This document shows, piece after piece, positions 7,133 to 15,741 of a DNA stretch of 64,000 bases. The stretch's first letter is position 1. Every line of letters starts with the position of its first letter. The notes below the pieces were generated by a model that was not told the DNA's origin, ran no database searches, and saw only the letters and a program-made list of their open reading frames with translations. The DNA is from Streptomyces sp. NBC_01241 (GTDB lineage Bacteria > Actinomycetota > Actinomycetes > Streptomycetales > Streptomycetaceae). The position numbers and the translations under genes are program-made. The stretch covers positions 7,784,501 to 7,848,500 of the forward strand of contig NZ_CP108494.1 in the NCBI RefSeq assembly GCF_041435435.1. Direction: 5' to 3'.

Positions 7133-9043
7133 TCAGACCTCGACCGTCGTACCGTCCAGGAACGTCAGCACCACCGACTCCGATCCCGCCCGCACCCGCA
7201 CCGAGTCGCGCAACGCCGCCGGATGCACGGTGTCCCGGGAGAGGGCGACCAGCGAGACATGGACGCTCCGCCCGCCCGGGTGCGGTCGGCTGCGCAGATA
7301 CGGGATCGCGGAGCGCGGCCCGTACGCGTTGGACTGGACGTCACGCGCCACAGCGGCCCCTTCGGGACCACCGTCCCAGCCGTGCAGCGCGACCAGGGCG
7401 CTGCTCAGACCGTCGGCGGTACGGGCCAGCGCCCAGTCGGGACCCGACAGGGCGAACGGACTCTCCGTGTGAGCGACCGCGTGACCGCCCTCCCGCAGCA
7501 CCGCACCCTCGGGCGCCTCGACCCGGTGCACCCGGATCTCCCACGGGCCGTGCAGCACACTCGTCGTCTCGATCCGGTACGGATGATCGTCGCCGGGCAG
7601 CCGGGCCGCGTACCAGGAGGAGGCCACGCGGTCCTCGCAGCGCAGCGGATGGATCCGGCGGCGCAGCGACGGCGTGCCGTCCGGGGCCACGAGTGCCAGA
7701 TGGCCGTCGATGGAGCGTGCCACGGCATGCGGAGCGGCTTCGGGGGCCGTCGCCGTCGAGTAGGCCAACTTGGCGTAGTGCGGGTCCTCCGTGCCCTCGG
7801 ACGGGTCGGCCGTCTCGTCGTACGGCGGATTGTGGTCGCTGCCGTGATTGATCAGCCGCACGATGCCGTCGTCACGGGTGCCGTGCAGCAGCCAGCCGGG
7901 GGCCGGCAGCGCGGTGTACCGGTCGGACTCCTCGATGGGCAGCGGGAGTTCGCGCGCCGTCCACACCGGATGGTCCGCCGGGAGCAGCAGCCCGAGGAAA
8001 CCCTTGCTCGCCCAGTACGGCGAGGCGGGACCGGAGTACGGCTGGGTGCTCGGCAGGAACGTGTCGTACCAGCCCAGTGTCAGCAGCCCCCGCTCGTCCG
8101 GCACACCGCGCTCCGCGAAGTGCCGCATCGTGCCCGAGGCGAGCCGGCGCGTCAGCCCCGGTGCGAGCGGGGTGCAGTCGGCCAGTGCCCCCATCCACAC
8201 CGGTGCGAGCGCGGCGAACCGGTACGTCAGTGAGCGGCCCTGGTGGACCGGTGCCCCGTCGGAGCCGAAGAAGTGCGGGTAGTCCTCCAGAAACCGGCTG
8301 AGCCGCTCCCGGTAGACCTCGGTGCGGCCCCCGTCGTCGGGGCCCGCGATCCGGGACCACAGCAGCGGGTACAGATGCATGGCCCAGCCGATGTAGTAGT
8401 CGAAGTTCCGGCCGTCCCCGTCGGTGTACCAGCCGTCGCCGACGTACCAGTCCTCGATCCTGTCCAGATTGCTCTCGATGTCGGAGCGGCTGTACGGGGC
8501 ACCGACCGAGGCGAGGAACTGCTCGGACACCACCTGGAAGAGCCGCCAGTTGTTGTCCCAGGTACGCCCACCGACGAACCCGGAGAACCAGTCGACGACC
8601 CGCTCCTGCACCCGGGCGTCCAGCCGGTCCCAGATCCACGGCCGGGTCTCGTGCAGCGCGACCGCGACCGAGGCCGCCTCCACCATCTGCTGCGAACAGT
8701 CCGTCAGCCGCGGCCACGCCTCCCCGCTGCCGGGATCCGTGCCCGCGGCCAGGCCCGCCGTGTACCGCTCGATCAGTGCGGGGTCGACCGCCCCGCCCGC
8801 GCCCGCTATCCGGCAGGCGGCGAGCAGGAACGACCGCGCGAACCCTTCGAGACCGTCCGAGACGACACCCGACCAGCTGGTGCGGCCCGGCAGCCGGTAC
8901 TGCGCGAAGCCGGGTGTCGCGTACGGCACCAGTGCGTCCAGCATCCGGTCGGCCGTCGCCTCCCAGTGGGCCCGGGTCCAGCCGGTACGGGACGACAGGA
9001 GCCGGTCGGGCGGCGGCAGTTGCAGATGCGGTGTGACGGACAT
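7133..9043 (-). CDS. DUF2264 domain protein
   Basis: A 636-residue protein matching the DUF2264 family along most of its length. It shows TSWSGVVSDGLEGFARSFLLAACR (about 55-78), the WDNNWRLFQVVSEQFL segment, DWYVGDGWYTDGDGRNFDYYIGWAMHLYP, and a beta-rich C-terminal half. No signal peptide is seen, so it is likely intracellular. The family has an alpha/alpha barrel look shared with glycan lyases and unsaturated glycuronyl hydrolases; its biochemistry is not settled. It has a good ribosome-binding site (GAGGAG, about 10 bases upstream of ATG) and lies 37 bases downstream of the PL8 lyase, so the two are probably cotranscribed for polysaccharide processing. Confidence 0.8.
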   Translation of the reverse strand: MSVTPHLQLPPPDRLLSSRTGWTRAHWEATADRMLDALVPYATPGFAQYRLPGRTSWSGVVSDGLEGFARSFLLAACRIAGAGGAVDPALIERYTAGLAAGTDPGSGEAWPRLTDCSQQMVEAASVAVALHETRPWIWDRLDARVQERVVDWFSGFVGGRTWDNNWRLFQVVSEQFLASVGAPYSRSDIESNLDRIEDWYVGDGWYTDGDGRNFDYYIGWAMHLYPLLWSRIAGPDDGGRTEVYRERLSRFLEDYPHFFGSDGAPVHQGRSLTYRFAALAPVWMGALADCTPLAPGLTRRLASGTMRHFAERGVPDERGLLTLGWYDTFLPSTQPYSGPASPYWASKGFLGLLLPADHPVWTARELPLPIEESDRYTALPAPGWLLHGTRDDGIVRLINHGSDHNPPYDETADPSEGTEDPHYAKLAYSTATAPEAAPHAVARSIDGHLALVAPDGTPSLRRRIHPLRCEDRVASSWYAARLPGDDHPYRIETTSVLHGPWEIRVHRVEAPEGAVLREGGHAVAHTESPFALSGPDWALARTADGLSSALVALHGWDGGPEGAAVARDVQSNAYGPRSAIPYLRSRPHPGGRSVHVSLVALSRDTVHPAALRDSVRVRAGSESVVLTFLDGTTVEV

Positions 9044-9080
9044 GGTGGTGCTGCTCCTCGGAGGGGGTGCGGAGTGTGGG

Positions 9081-11513
9081 TTACTGGATGAGTTCGGCTC
9101 GGTGGGTGTGGCCGCGGGAGCCGCCGACGGTGACGGTGAGGACGGGCCTTCGGCCCGGGACGAGGCTCACCGTGTCATCGGCGTCCACGACGGACCGTAC
9201 GTGGAAAGGCAGCTCGACCGAGAGCGTGGTGAGCGTCCGGCCCGGGTCGGCGACCGCGACGCTCACGCGCGCGCCGTGCCGCCGTACGAGCACCGACGCG
9301 GGGCCCGATGCGGTGATCCCGGCCGCTGTTCCGGCGCCCCAGAAGTTCACCGCGGTCAGTCCGGCCCGGCGTACCTCCACGGCCTGTGCGGTGGTGTCGT
9401 TGGCGACGATCCGGACCGGCCGGGACCGCGACCAGGTGGCGGTCGCCGCCGCCGACGCGCCGGGCAGCAGCACGTAGGCGTAGTGGGCGTCGGTGGGGGA
9501 GGAGCCGTGGTCCACCCAGAGCGTCAGATAGCGGCGGGTGACCGGATCGGCGCTGCCGCCCGTGTCCGACCCGGAGTTGATGTCCTGCCAGGTGCCGGTG
9601 CGCTGTTCACGCAGGGCGTGCAGGGTGGTCCCGCCGGGGAACACATAGCCGCCCACGCCGTCCGTGTGCGCCCACCGGGCTCCGTCGAACTCATGGGTCC
9701 AGCCCTGGTCGACGGGCTGCCGGACGCCGTCGATCAACAGCCGGTGCCCGCCGTCGGCGCCCAGGTTCCGGTTCTCCACGATCGTCTCGACCCGGCGGCC
9801 GTCGCCCGCCGTGATGCCGGCACCGAGCGCGATCACCGCGTTGTCCAGCAGGAACCACGACTTCCTGGCCCGCAGGGTGGTGCCCTGCGCACCGGTCACC
9901 TCCATCGCGGCCGCCACGTACCTGCCGTCCAGCACGGCACCGCCCGCGACGGCATTGGACGGACAGTAGGTGGACGTGCCCGCGCTCGTGCCGAGATCGG
10001 TGCGCTGCCGGGTGTCGACCGTGGTGCCGGGGAGCCGGTACGGGTCGACGGTCGGCCAGAAGCCGTCGTTGTACTGCCGCAGATCGTCGCCGTCGTACAG
10101 ATACGTCATGCCGTCGCCGGTGTACCAGCCGTGCAGGTTCTCGCCGTTGCCCGCCTCGTACGCCGAGATCCGCTTCGACGACAGCGACAGCGCGCAGGCC
10201 CAGCCGGGGCGGCGGTGCACGACGCGGTCCATGTCGGCGAAGACGAGACTGCCGGTCGTACGCGCCTCGGCGGGGACGGTCCCGTCGTTCAGGACGGCCT
10301 TGGCCAGGGCGAGTCGGGGCAGGCTCGCGAGGGTCTCGAAAGGGGTGGTGCGGTTGCGGATCAGCCAGCCCTTGACCAGTGCCCGCCAGCGCTTCGCGTA
10401 CTCGGCGGGTGCACCGGACGCGAGGAGCAGGATCGCCGCGACGGCCGCCGCGCCGTCGCGGTGGTCACCGGCGGCTTGCCGGGAGATCGCCCGGCCGCGC
10501 ACCGAGTCCATCATCAGTCCGTCGAAGATCACCGGGGTGAAGGTCCGCTCGACGGCCTCGTACATCACCGACACCTCCGGGTCGGCCACCGCCCACTCGG
10601 ACCCCGCCAGCAGCGCCAGCAGATAGGCGGTGCCGCTGAGCAGCACGACGCCGTACGTACCGGTGTAGGCGACCACATCGTGCTGGACGAACGACCCGTC
10701 CTGGTAGAAGCCGTCACCCGACGTCGCGTACCGGAAAAGGCTGTTGCGGCCCACGTCGCGTACGTCGGAGAGTGCGTCACGGGCCGAGACCAGCTTGGCG
10801 GCGTCCCGCCCCAGCAGCCCGCGCAGCGCCACGATGACGGCCTTGTCGGTGCGGTTCGCGCCGGTCTCGGACAGTGTGGGGGAGTTGGTACGGCGGTCCG
10901 CGTCCGGGCAGAACCGGTCGACGACCGCGAGATAGTCCGTCAGATCGGCTGCGGGCAGCCGGTCGCGCAGGATGACGGCGCAGTCCATCAGCGCGCGCGG
11001 GGCGCCGATCTCCCAGAACCACCAGTTGCCCGTCTCGGGCTTGGCTGGGTTGTACGCGATGTCGTGGCTGAAGCGCAGCGCGGCGACGAGGGCGTCCGCC
11101 ACCTGGATGCTGCCGGTGAGGGAGGTGCCCTCGGTGGCCCAGGCGGTCGCGAGGGTGCGCAGCCGCGTGTAGCTCTGGCCGAAGTTGCCCGGGTCGGTGA
11201 GGGGCGCGAGGTCCGGCCAGAGCGCGGTGCGTCCGGCGCCGCGGTCGAGGGTGTCCCACAGGCCGGTGGCCGTGGCGTCCAGTGCCGCGACCGCGGCCGT
11301 GAAGTCGGCGTCGGCGGGGTCGAACCCGCCGCCGGTGAGCAGCGTTTCGGCCCGCTGGAGCAGCGTGTCGAAGTCGGCGGTGGCCGCGGCTCCCGCCGAT
11401 GCGGCCGCGACCGGACGGGCCTGCGCGCCGCCGGCCGATGTCAGGAGTGTTGTCGTGGCCGTGACAGCGGTGGCGCTGCTCGCCGCGAGGAGGGTTCTTC
11501 TGCTGAGGTTCAC
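9081..11513 (-). CDS. Secreted polysaccharide lyase family 8 (hyaluronate/chondroitin/xanthan lyase type)
   Basis: An 810-residue secreted lyase that would cleave uronic-acid polysaccharide by beta-elimination. It begins at GTG with a twin-arginine-like signal (SRRTLLAASS, residues 4-13) and an Ala-rich cleavage region near 31-45. The PL8 catalytic set is visible: NWWFWEIGAPRA (163-174), Asn220 in TGANRTDK, His278 in DGSFVQHD, Tyr287 in YTGTYG, and the RGRAISR Arg block soon after. The C-terminal half is beta-sandwich-like. Substrate among hyaluronan, chondroitin and xanthan cannot be told from sequence alone. It is probably cotranscribed with the upstream M60 protease gene (22 bases away). 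Confidence 0.9.
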   Translation of the reverse strand: MNLSRRTLLAASSATAVTATTTLLTSAGGAQARPVAAASAGAAATADFDTLLQRAETLLTGGGFDPADADFTAAVAALDATATGLWDTLDRGAGRTALWPDLAPLTDPGNFGQSYTRLRTLATAWATEGTSLTGSIQVADALVAALRFSHDIAYNPAKPETGNWWFWEIGAPRALMDCAVILRDRLPAADLTDYLAVVDRFCPDADRRTNSPTLSETGANRTDKAVIVALRGLLGRDAAKLVSARDALSDVRDVGRNSLFRYATSGDGFYQDGSFVQHDVVAYTGTYGVVLLSGTAYLLALLAGSEWAVADPEVSVMYEAVERTFTPVIFDGLMMDSVRGRAISRQAAGDHRDGAAAVAAILLLASGAPAEYAKRWRALVKGWLIRNRTTPFETLASLPRLALAKAVLNDGTVPAEARTTGSLVFADMDRVVHRRPGWACALSLSSKRISAYEAGNGENLHGWYTGDGMTYLYDGDDLRQYNDGFWPTVDPYRLPGTTVDTRQRTDLGTSAGTSTYCPSNAVAGGAVLDGRYVAAAMEVTGAQGTTLRARKSWFLLDNAVIALGAGITAGDGRRVETIVENRNLGADGGHRLLIDGVRQPVDQGWTHEFDGARWAHTDGVGGYVFPGGTTLHALREQRTGTWQDINSGSDTGGSADPVTRRYLTLWVDHGSSPTDAHYAYVLLPGASAAATATWSRSRPVRIVANDTTAQAVEVRRAGLTAVNFWGAGTAAGITASGPASVLVRRHGARVSVAVADPGRTLTTLSVELPFHVRSVVDADDTVSLVPGRRPVLTVTVGGSRGHTHRAELIQ

Positions 11514-11535
11514 GGTGGACTTTCTTTCGTCGCGG

Positions 11536-12942
11536 TCAGTCGGCCAGCGCGGACGGGTCGACGGGCGGCTTCGGCAGGTTCAGCGCGGCCAACTCGGCCC
11601 TGCCCGTGGCATCGATCGGGAACGCCCAGGTGTTCACGAAGAAGTCCGTGAGGTCGTAGCCCGCGATACGGCTGGAGTACGTGGCGAGGGCCCGGTAGCG
11701 CTTGTCGTCCTCCGTGTACTGCGACTGCGGGTTCTCCTCGCGCACCAGCTTGTGCAGTCGGGGCCAGAAGTCGTCGCCGAAGGCCAGCTCCAACTGGCGC
11801 AGCGGGACGAGCTTCTCGTACGCGCCGAACGACTTCTCGTAACTCAGCCCGGCCGTACCGAACTTGAGCTGCGCGGACTGGAAGTAGGTGAGCCCCGTCG
11901 TCGCATCGACGGTGAGCAGGTTGGACGGTTGCTTCAGGGTGCGCTGTGCAGCCAGCGAGTAGATGTTGACCGTGACCTCGGTCAGACCGCCGGGCTTGTA
12001 CGCGAACTGCTGGTGCAGATGCCCGAGTTCGTGGTAGAGCCCCCAACCGCGGGTCCGTAGCCCCTCCACCGTCGTGGCCCGGTCGAGATAGGCCCGCGGG
12101 AAGCCGTTGTAGCCGTGGGTGGCGTAGGCGCCGACACCGGTCGGCACCTTGCTGACCTCGGTGAAGTGGTACGGCCCCGCCTTGCGCCGGTGTACCGGCT
12201 TCGAACCGTCGAGGCCGCTGATCCGGGCATGCGAGTCGGTGATCGTCTCGACCAGACCGAGCAGAGCGGCATGGTCCTCGCCGCGGTACAGCAGCGCACC
12301 CTCGCGAGTGAGCGTCATGATCGTGTTCGGGGCGTGCAGTTCGACGTACGGGGAAGCGGTGAGCGTGTCCAGTTGGTTCTGGAAATCGGCCTCCGAGGTG
12401 CGGCCCAGGGCGAAGACCGGCATGGGGAGGGCACCGGAGCGGACCAGCACACCGGCCCGCTCGCCGCGGCCCGTCAGGGTGAGATAGACCGGGCCGCCGT
12501 GCGGGTCCGTCACGGTGTTCGCGCCCGCGGTCAGTGGATAGCTGCGCGGCTCGGTGATCTCGCCGTAGTAGTCCCAGGCGCCGATCCACAGGGTGGGCAG
12601 CAGACCGTCGTGCGGCTGGACGGTGAGGGAGAGGGGTGCGCCGGCCGGCACGTACAGGCCGGTGGGCTGGAACTCCGAGCCGCGCAGGGCCTGTCCGAGC
12701 CGCAGCCGCTCGGCCTCGGCGGCGGGCCGGGCCGTCAGGGCCAGCTTGACCGGGCGGGCACCCGGCGCGGCGGTGGCACCGGCCGTCGCGGCCCGGGCCG
12801 GGCCGGCACCGGCGCCGAGGGCGAGCGCCGCTCCGGCTCCGGCCGCGGCGGCGAGAACGGAACGCCTGCCCACGGGGGAGGCGTGGGCGGAACGGGCGGT
12901 GGAGGAGCCGGCGGAGTCTGCGGAGTCGATGGGCATACGCAT
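11536..12942 (-). CDS. Secreted M60 family (mucinase/enhancin-like) metalloprotease
   Basis: A 468-residue secreted zinc protease. The start is ATG 12942, preceded by GGGAGAG with 7 bases spacing; the frame stays open further upstream without a comparable site. A twin-arginine signal (GRRSVLAAAAG, about 25-35) is followed by an Ala/Gly-rich stretch. The M60 signature HExxH plus distal Glu is present: H304, E305, H308 in YHELGHLHQQF and E322 in GGLTEVTVN. M60 enzymes cleave glycosylated proteins such as mucins. Lying between a glycan lyase and a sugar importer suggests the substrate is glycoprotein or proteoglycan. A 10-bp motif shared with the importer promoter lies 68 bases upstream. Confidence 0.88.
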   Translation of the reverse strand: MRMPIDSADSAGSSTARSAHASPVGRRSVLAAAAGAGAALALGAGAGPARAATAGATAAPGARPVKLALTARPAAEAERLRLGQALRGSEFQPTGLYVPAGAPLSLTVQPHDGLLPTLWIGAWDYYGEITEPRSYPLTAGANTVTDPHGGPVYLTLTGRGERAGVLVRSGALPMPVFALGRTSEADFQNQLDTLTASPYVELHAPNTIMTLTREGALLYRGEDHAALLGLVETITDSHARISGLDGSKPVHRRKAGPYHFTEVSKVPTGVGAYATHGYNGFPRAYLDRATTVEGLRTRGWGLYHELGHLHQQFAYKPGGLTEVTVNIYSLAAQRTLKQPSNLLTVDATTGLTYFQSAQLKFGTAGLSYEKSFGAYEKLVPLRQLELAFGDDFWPRLHKLVREENPQSQYTEDDKRYRALATYSSRIAGYDLTDFFVNTWAFPIDATGRAELAALNLPKPPVDPSALAD

Positions 12943-13010
12943 GCGGAACTCTCCCTGCGGAAGCGATGAGGGGCGGAAGCGTGCGGAACGGTGCTGCTCG
13001 GCGTCAGCAT

Positions 13011-13020
13011 GTAAGCGGTT
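13011..13020 (-). promoter_or_regulatory. Shared AACCGCTTAC motif upstream of M60 gene
   Basis: On the M60 coding strand this reads AACCGCTTAC, 68 bases before the ATG. The identical 10-mer in the same orientation lies 55 bases before the ABC permease start at 15742. It has the CG-centred look of a LacI-family half-palindrome, and a LacI gene lies between the two targets. Operator function is inferred. Confidence 0.5.
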
Positions 13021-13097
13021 GCTATCGACCCGCAAGGGGAGTCGGGAAGTTACTGTGATTTTCTATGGCCAACTGTGGACAGGCGGGAAGTAACCGG

Positions 13098-14192
13098 TCA
13101 CATGCGGGTGGGGCGTCCCGGCCGTGGCGCAACGGAATCGCGTACCACGATGTGCGTACCGAGCCGCAGCACACCCGTCGTCGGCTCGCGCCAGTCGTCC
13201 TCGTCGCCGCCGGTCACGGCGAGCCGTACCGCCTGACGCCCCATCTCCTCCAGCGGCACATGGACGGTGGTCAGCCGAGGCCGCAGCTCCTGGGCCACCG
13301 GGATGTCGTCGTACCCCACCAGGGACACGTCCTTCGGTATCTGTACCCCGGCCTCCTCCAGGGCCTGCGCCGCGCCCGCCGCGACCATGTCGTTGGCAGC
13401 GAAGACCGCGGTGAAGTCCGGTCCGTCCCGCAGTAGTTCCACCATCCGCCGGTATCCGAAGTTGCGGCTGAAGGCGCCGGACTGGACCAGCTCGGGGGCC
13501 GGGGCGATACCGCGCAGCCGCAGGGCTCGTTGGTGCCCGGCCAGCCGGTCGCGGGTGGTGGAGAGCTTGGGCGGGCCGCCGAGATAGAGGATCCGCTCGT
13601 GCCCCTGCATCAGCAGGTGGTCGGTGATGGCGAAGGCGCCGCCCTCGTTGTCGTACTCGACCGCGACGGTCGGGGCCTGTTCGCCCAGCGGTGGCCTGCC
13701 GCACAGCACGAGTTTCGATCCGCCCGCGTCCAGCTCGCGCGCCCTGCGGGCCAGTTCGCTCATGTAGCCGCGGTCCGCGAGGGAGCCGCCGACCACGACC
13801 ACCGCGTCCGCCCTGCGCTCGTGCATCAGATCGATGAACGCCAGCTCGCGCTGCGGGTCGCCCTGGGTGCAGCAGACCAGGCAGAGCCGGCCGCCGAGCG
13901 CCGCCTCTCGCTCCACGCCGCGCGCGATGTACGCGTAGAACGGGTCGATGACCTCGTTGACGATGATGCCGACGGTGCGGTTGGACACCCCGGCCAGCGC
14001 ACGGGCGTGGGCGTTGACGACATAGCCGAGCTCGCGCATCGCGGACTCGACACGCTCCCGGGTCGCCTCGGCGACCGGGTAGTTGCGGTTCAGTACGCGG
14101 GAGACCGTGGCCGTAGAGACGCCCGCGCGCCGCGCGACATCGGTGACCGTCGCGCGCCGTTGTCCGTCCGCGGCCGTGCTCTGCCGGCGCAT
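13098..14192 (-). CDS. LacI family transcriptional regulator
   Basis: A 364-residue LacI/GalR repressor. The start is ATG 14192, preceded by a strong GGGGGTGAG; more upstream in-frame starts lack one. The N-terminal helix-turn-helix is TVTDVARRAGVSTATVSRVLN (about 15-35), with the hinge helix YVVNAHARALAG. A periplasmic-binding-like sugar domain follows (RTVGIIVNEVIDPFY, FAANDMVAAGAAQALEEAG, DVSLVGYDDIPVAQELRPRLTTV). It is placed among the glycan lyase, M60 protease and LplBC importer genes, so it most likely represses them until an oligosaccharide inducer binds. The shared motif at 13011-13020 and 15677-15686 is the best operator candidate. Confidence 0.93.
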   Translation of the reverse strand: MRRQSTAADGQRRATVTDVARRAGVSTATVSRVLNRNYPVAEATRERVESAMRELGYVVNAHARALAGVSNRTVGIIVNEVIDPFYAYIARGVEREAALGGRLCLVCCTQGDPQRELAFIDLMHERRADAVVVVGGSLADRGYMSELARRARELDAGGSKLVLCGRPPLGEQAPTVAVEYDNEGGAFAITDHLLMQGHERILYLGGPPKLSTTRDRLAGHQRALRLRGIAPAPELVQSGAFSRNFGYRRMVELLRDGPDFTAVFAANDMVAAGAAQALEEAGVQIPKDVSLVGYDDIPVAQELRPRLTTVHVPLEEMGRQAVRLAVTGGDEDDWREPTTGVLRLGTHIVVRDSVAPRPGRPTRM

Positions 14193-14415
14193 CCGGCTCA
14201 CCCCCTGGTGGCTGTTGTGTGACGCCGAGCCTAGTGCCCCTCCCGGCAAGCTCTGCCCCGTCGCGCCGCCCATCACGCACGCTCGCCGCGTTGGCCAAGA
14301 GCCCTGGTGGCTCGGCTACCAGGACGTCCGGCCGCCTTGCGATCGCACGCACCGGACGACGCTCCTTCCGGGCAGGCACGGCCGGCCGCGGCACTGGCCT
14401 GTGCCGGGACGGGGC

Positions 14416-15486
14416 TCATGCGATCCTCCCCAGGTCGGCCCGGTGCACCGGATGGTCGAACGGTGTGCCGTGCGCGTACCGCGTCAGCTCGTCCACGGCG
14501 AGCGCCCCGAGTCGCCCCACCTCGTTGCCCTGAGCGCCCGCCAGATGGGGGCTGAGGAAGACGTTCGGGAGGTCCCACAGGGGGTGACCGTCCGGCAGCG
14601 GCTCGGGCGAGGTCACATCGAGGACGGCGTCCAGCCGGCCGCTGACCAGGTGCTCGGTCAGCGCCTCGGTGTCCACCAGAGGGCCGCGCGCCGTATTGAC
14701 GAGCAGGGTGCCGGGGCGCATCAGGCCGATCCGCCGGGCATCGATGATCCCGCGGGTTTCAGGCGTGTCGGGGGCGTGGACGGTCACCACGTCGCAGGTC
14801 GCCACCAGGGTGTCCAGGTCGGTCGGGGTGACGCCGAGGAGTTCCGCCTCGGCTTCACCGACATACGGGTCGTACAGCAGGACTTCCGCATCGAGCACCC
14901 GGAGCAGCTCGATGACCCGGCGGCCGATCCGGGACGCCCCGACGACGCCGATGGTCAGGCCGTGCGTACCGAGCCAGTGCTGGCGGTCGAGGTCGGCGGC
15001 GGTGCGGTGGGTGCGCCGGGCGCGGAAGAGCCCGGCCAGCGGAAAGACGCGTTTGGCGCCCATGATGATCGCCGCCAGGGTGAACTCGGCGACCGGCACG
15101 GCATTGGCGGCGGCGGCCGAGGAGACGACGATCCCCCGGTCGAACGCGGCCGGGGTCAGAAACGTCTTCACCGTGCCGGCCGCATGGATGACGGCACGGA
15201 GCGCGGGCGCCCGGTCCAGCAGTTCGGCGTCGACGGGTGGGCAGCCCCAGCCGGTGAGCAGGACCTCGGCGGCACTCAGCGCCGCGGCGGCTTCCGGGGA
15301 GTCGAACTCGCTGATCACGAACGGGCTGAGGAGGTCGGCCGTCTCCTCCAGACGCGCCCGCACCGGTGGCGGAAAAACGTCGTCGAGCAGTCCGGGGCTC
15401 ATGGCCAGGACTGTGCGCGGCCGTTGCGGGGGCGGTGCCGCAGCATCGCTACCGGAATGAGCCGGTGCCTCTTCGGTGGTTCGCAC
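14416..15486 (-). CDS. D-2-hydroxyacid dehydrogenase family protein
   Basis: A 356-residue NAD-dependent 2-hydroxyacid dehydrogenase, starting at GTG 15486 with GGAGG 5 bases upstream. The Rossmann dinucleotide motif is VVGASRIGRR. The catalytic elements are Arg in NTARGPLVD, Glu in the DVTSPEPLPDGHPL region and His in SPHLAG. The N-terminal substrate domain contains AVIHAAGTVKTFLTPAAFDRG. The substrate is unknown; in this locus it could process a sugar acid or uronate-derived 2-keto acid. It is divergent from the importer operon at 15742. Confidence 0.88.
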   Translation of the reverse strand: MRTTEEAPAHSGSDAAAPPPQRPRTVLAMSPGLLDDVFPPPVRARLEETADLLSPFVISEFDSPEAAAALSAAEVLLTGWGCPPVDAELLDRAPALRAVIHAAGTVKTFLTPAAFDRGIVVSSAAAANAVPVAEFTLAAIIMGAKRVFPLAGLFRARRTHRTAADLDRQHWLGTHGLTIGVVGASRIGRRVIELLRVLDAEVLLYDPYVGEAEAELLGVTPTDLDTLVATCDVVTVHAPDTPETRGIIDARRIGLMRPGTLLVNTARGPLVDTEALTEHLVSGRLDAVLDVTSPEPLPDGHPLWDLPNVFLSPHLAGAQGNEVGRLGALAVDELTRYAHGTPFDHPVHRADLGRIA

Positions 15487-15741
15487 CCTGCCTCCGGATA
15501 GTAATCGCGTTCTATGGAATGACCGGCACGCTAAGGAGCGCGATGGCCGACCGTCAAGCTCACAGGTGACCCAACCGTCCGCTTGATCAGCTTTTTTGAT
15601 GTTTCGTTGGGTCTGATTTGATGCGCCGGATGTCGCATCTCAAGGACATTCACCCAGATCTCTTGACGCTTGGGTTAACCGCTTACTAACTTGCGGCCTC
15701 AGAAGGCTCAAGTCGCGCCACCCAGCCGAACAGGAAAGACC
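15487..15741. promoter_or_regulatory. Divergent promoter region between hydroxyacid dehydrogenase and LplB importer
   Basis: This 255-base region is noticeably richer in A and T than its surroundings (for example a run of six T near 15591). An imperfect dyad ATAGTAATCGCGTTCTAT lies at 15498-15515 near the dehydrogenase start, and AACCGCTTAC lies at 15677-15686 on the importer side. Both look like LacI-family sites. No gene fits here. Confidence 0.5.
15677..15686 (+). promoter_or_regulatory. AACCGCTTAC motif upstream of importer operon
   Basis: Exact 10-base match, in the same orientation relative to the gene, to the motif upstream of the M60 protease gene. It is 55 bases before ATG 15742 and set in GGGTTAACCGCTTACTAAC. 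It probably belongs to the LacI regulon of this locus (inference). Confidence 0.5.

Noticed and set aside
8424..11651. Plus-strand open frame of 1,075 codons opposite the DUF2264 and PL8 genes
   Set aside because: Arg/Gly/Ala-rich antisense translation without motifs; the minus-strand genes have signal peptide and catalytic residues.
12943..13035. Longer M60 protease start at 13035
   Set aside because: It would bury the shared AACCGCTTAC motif inside the coding region and push the twin-arginine signal to residue 55; ATG 12942 has GGGAGAG.
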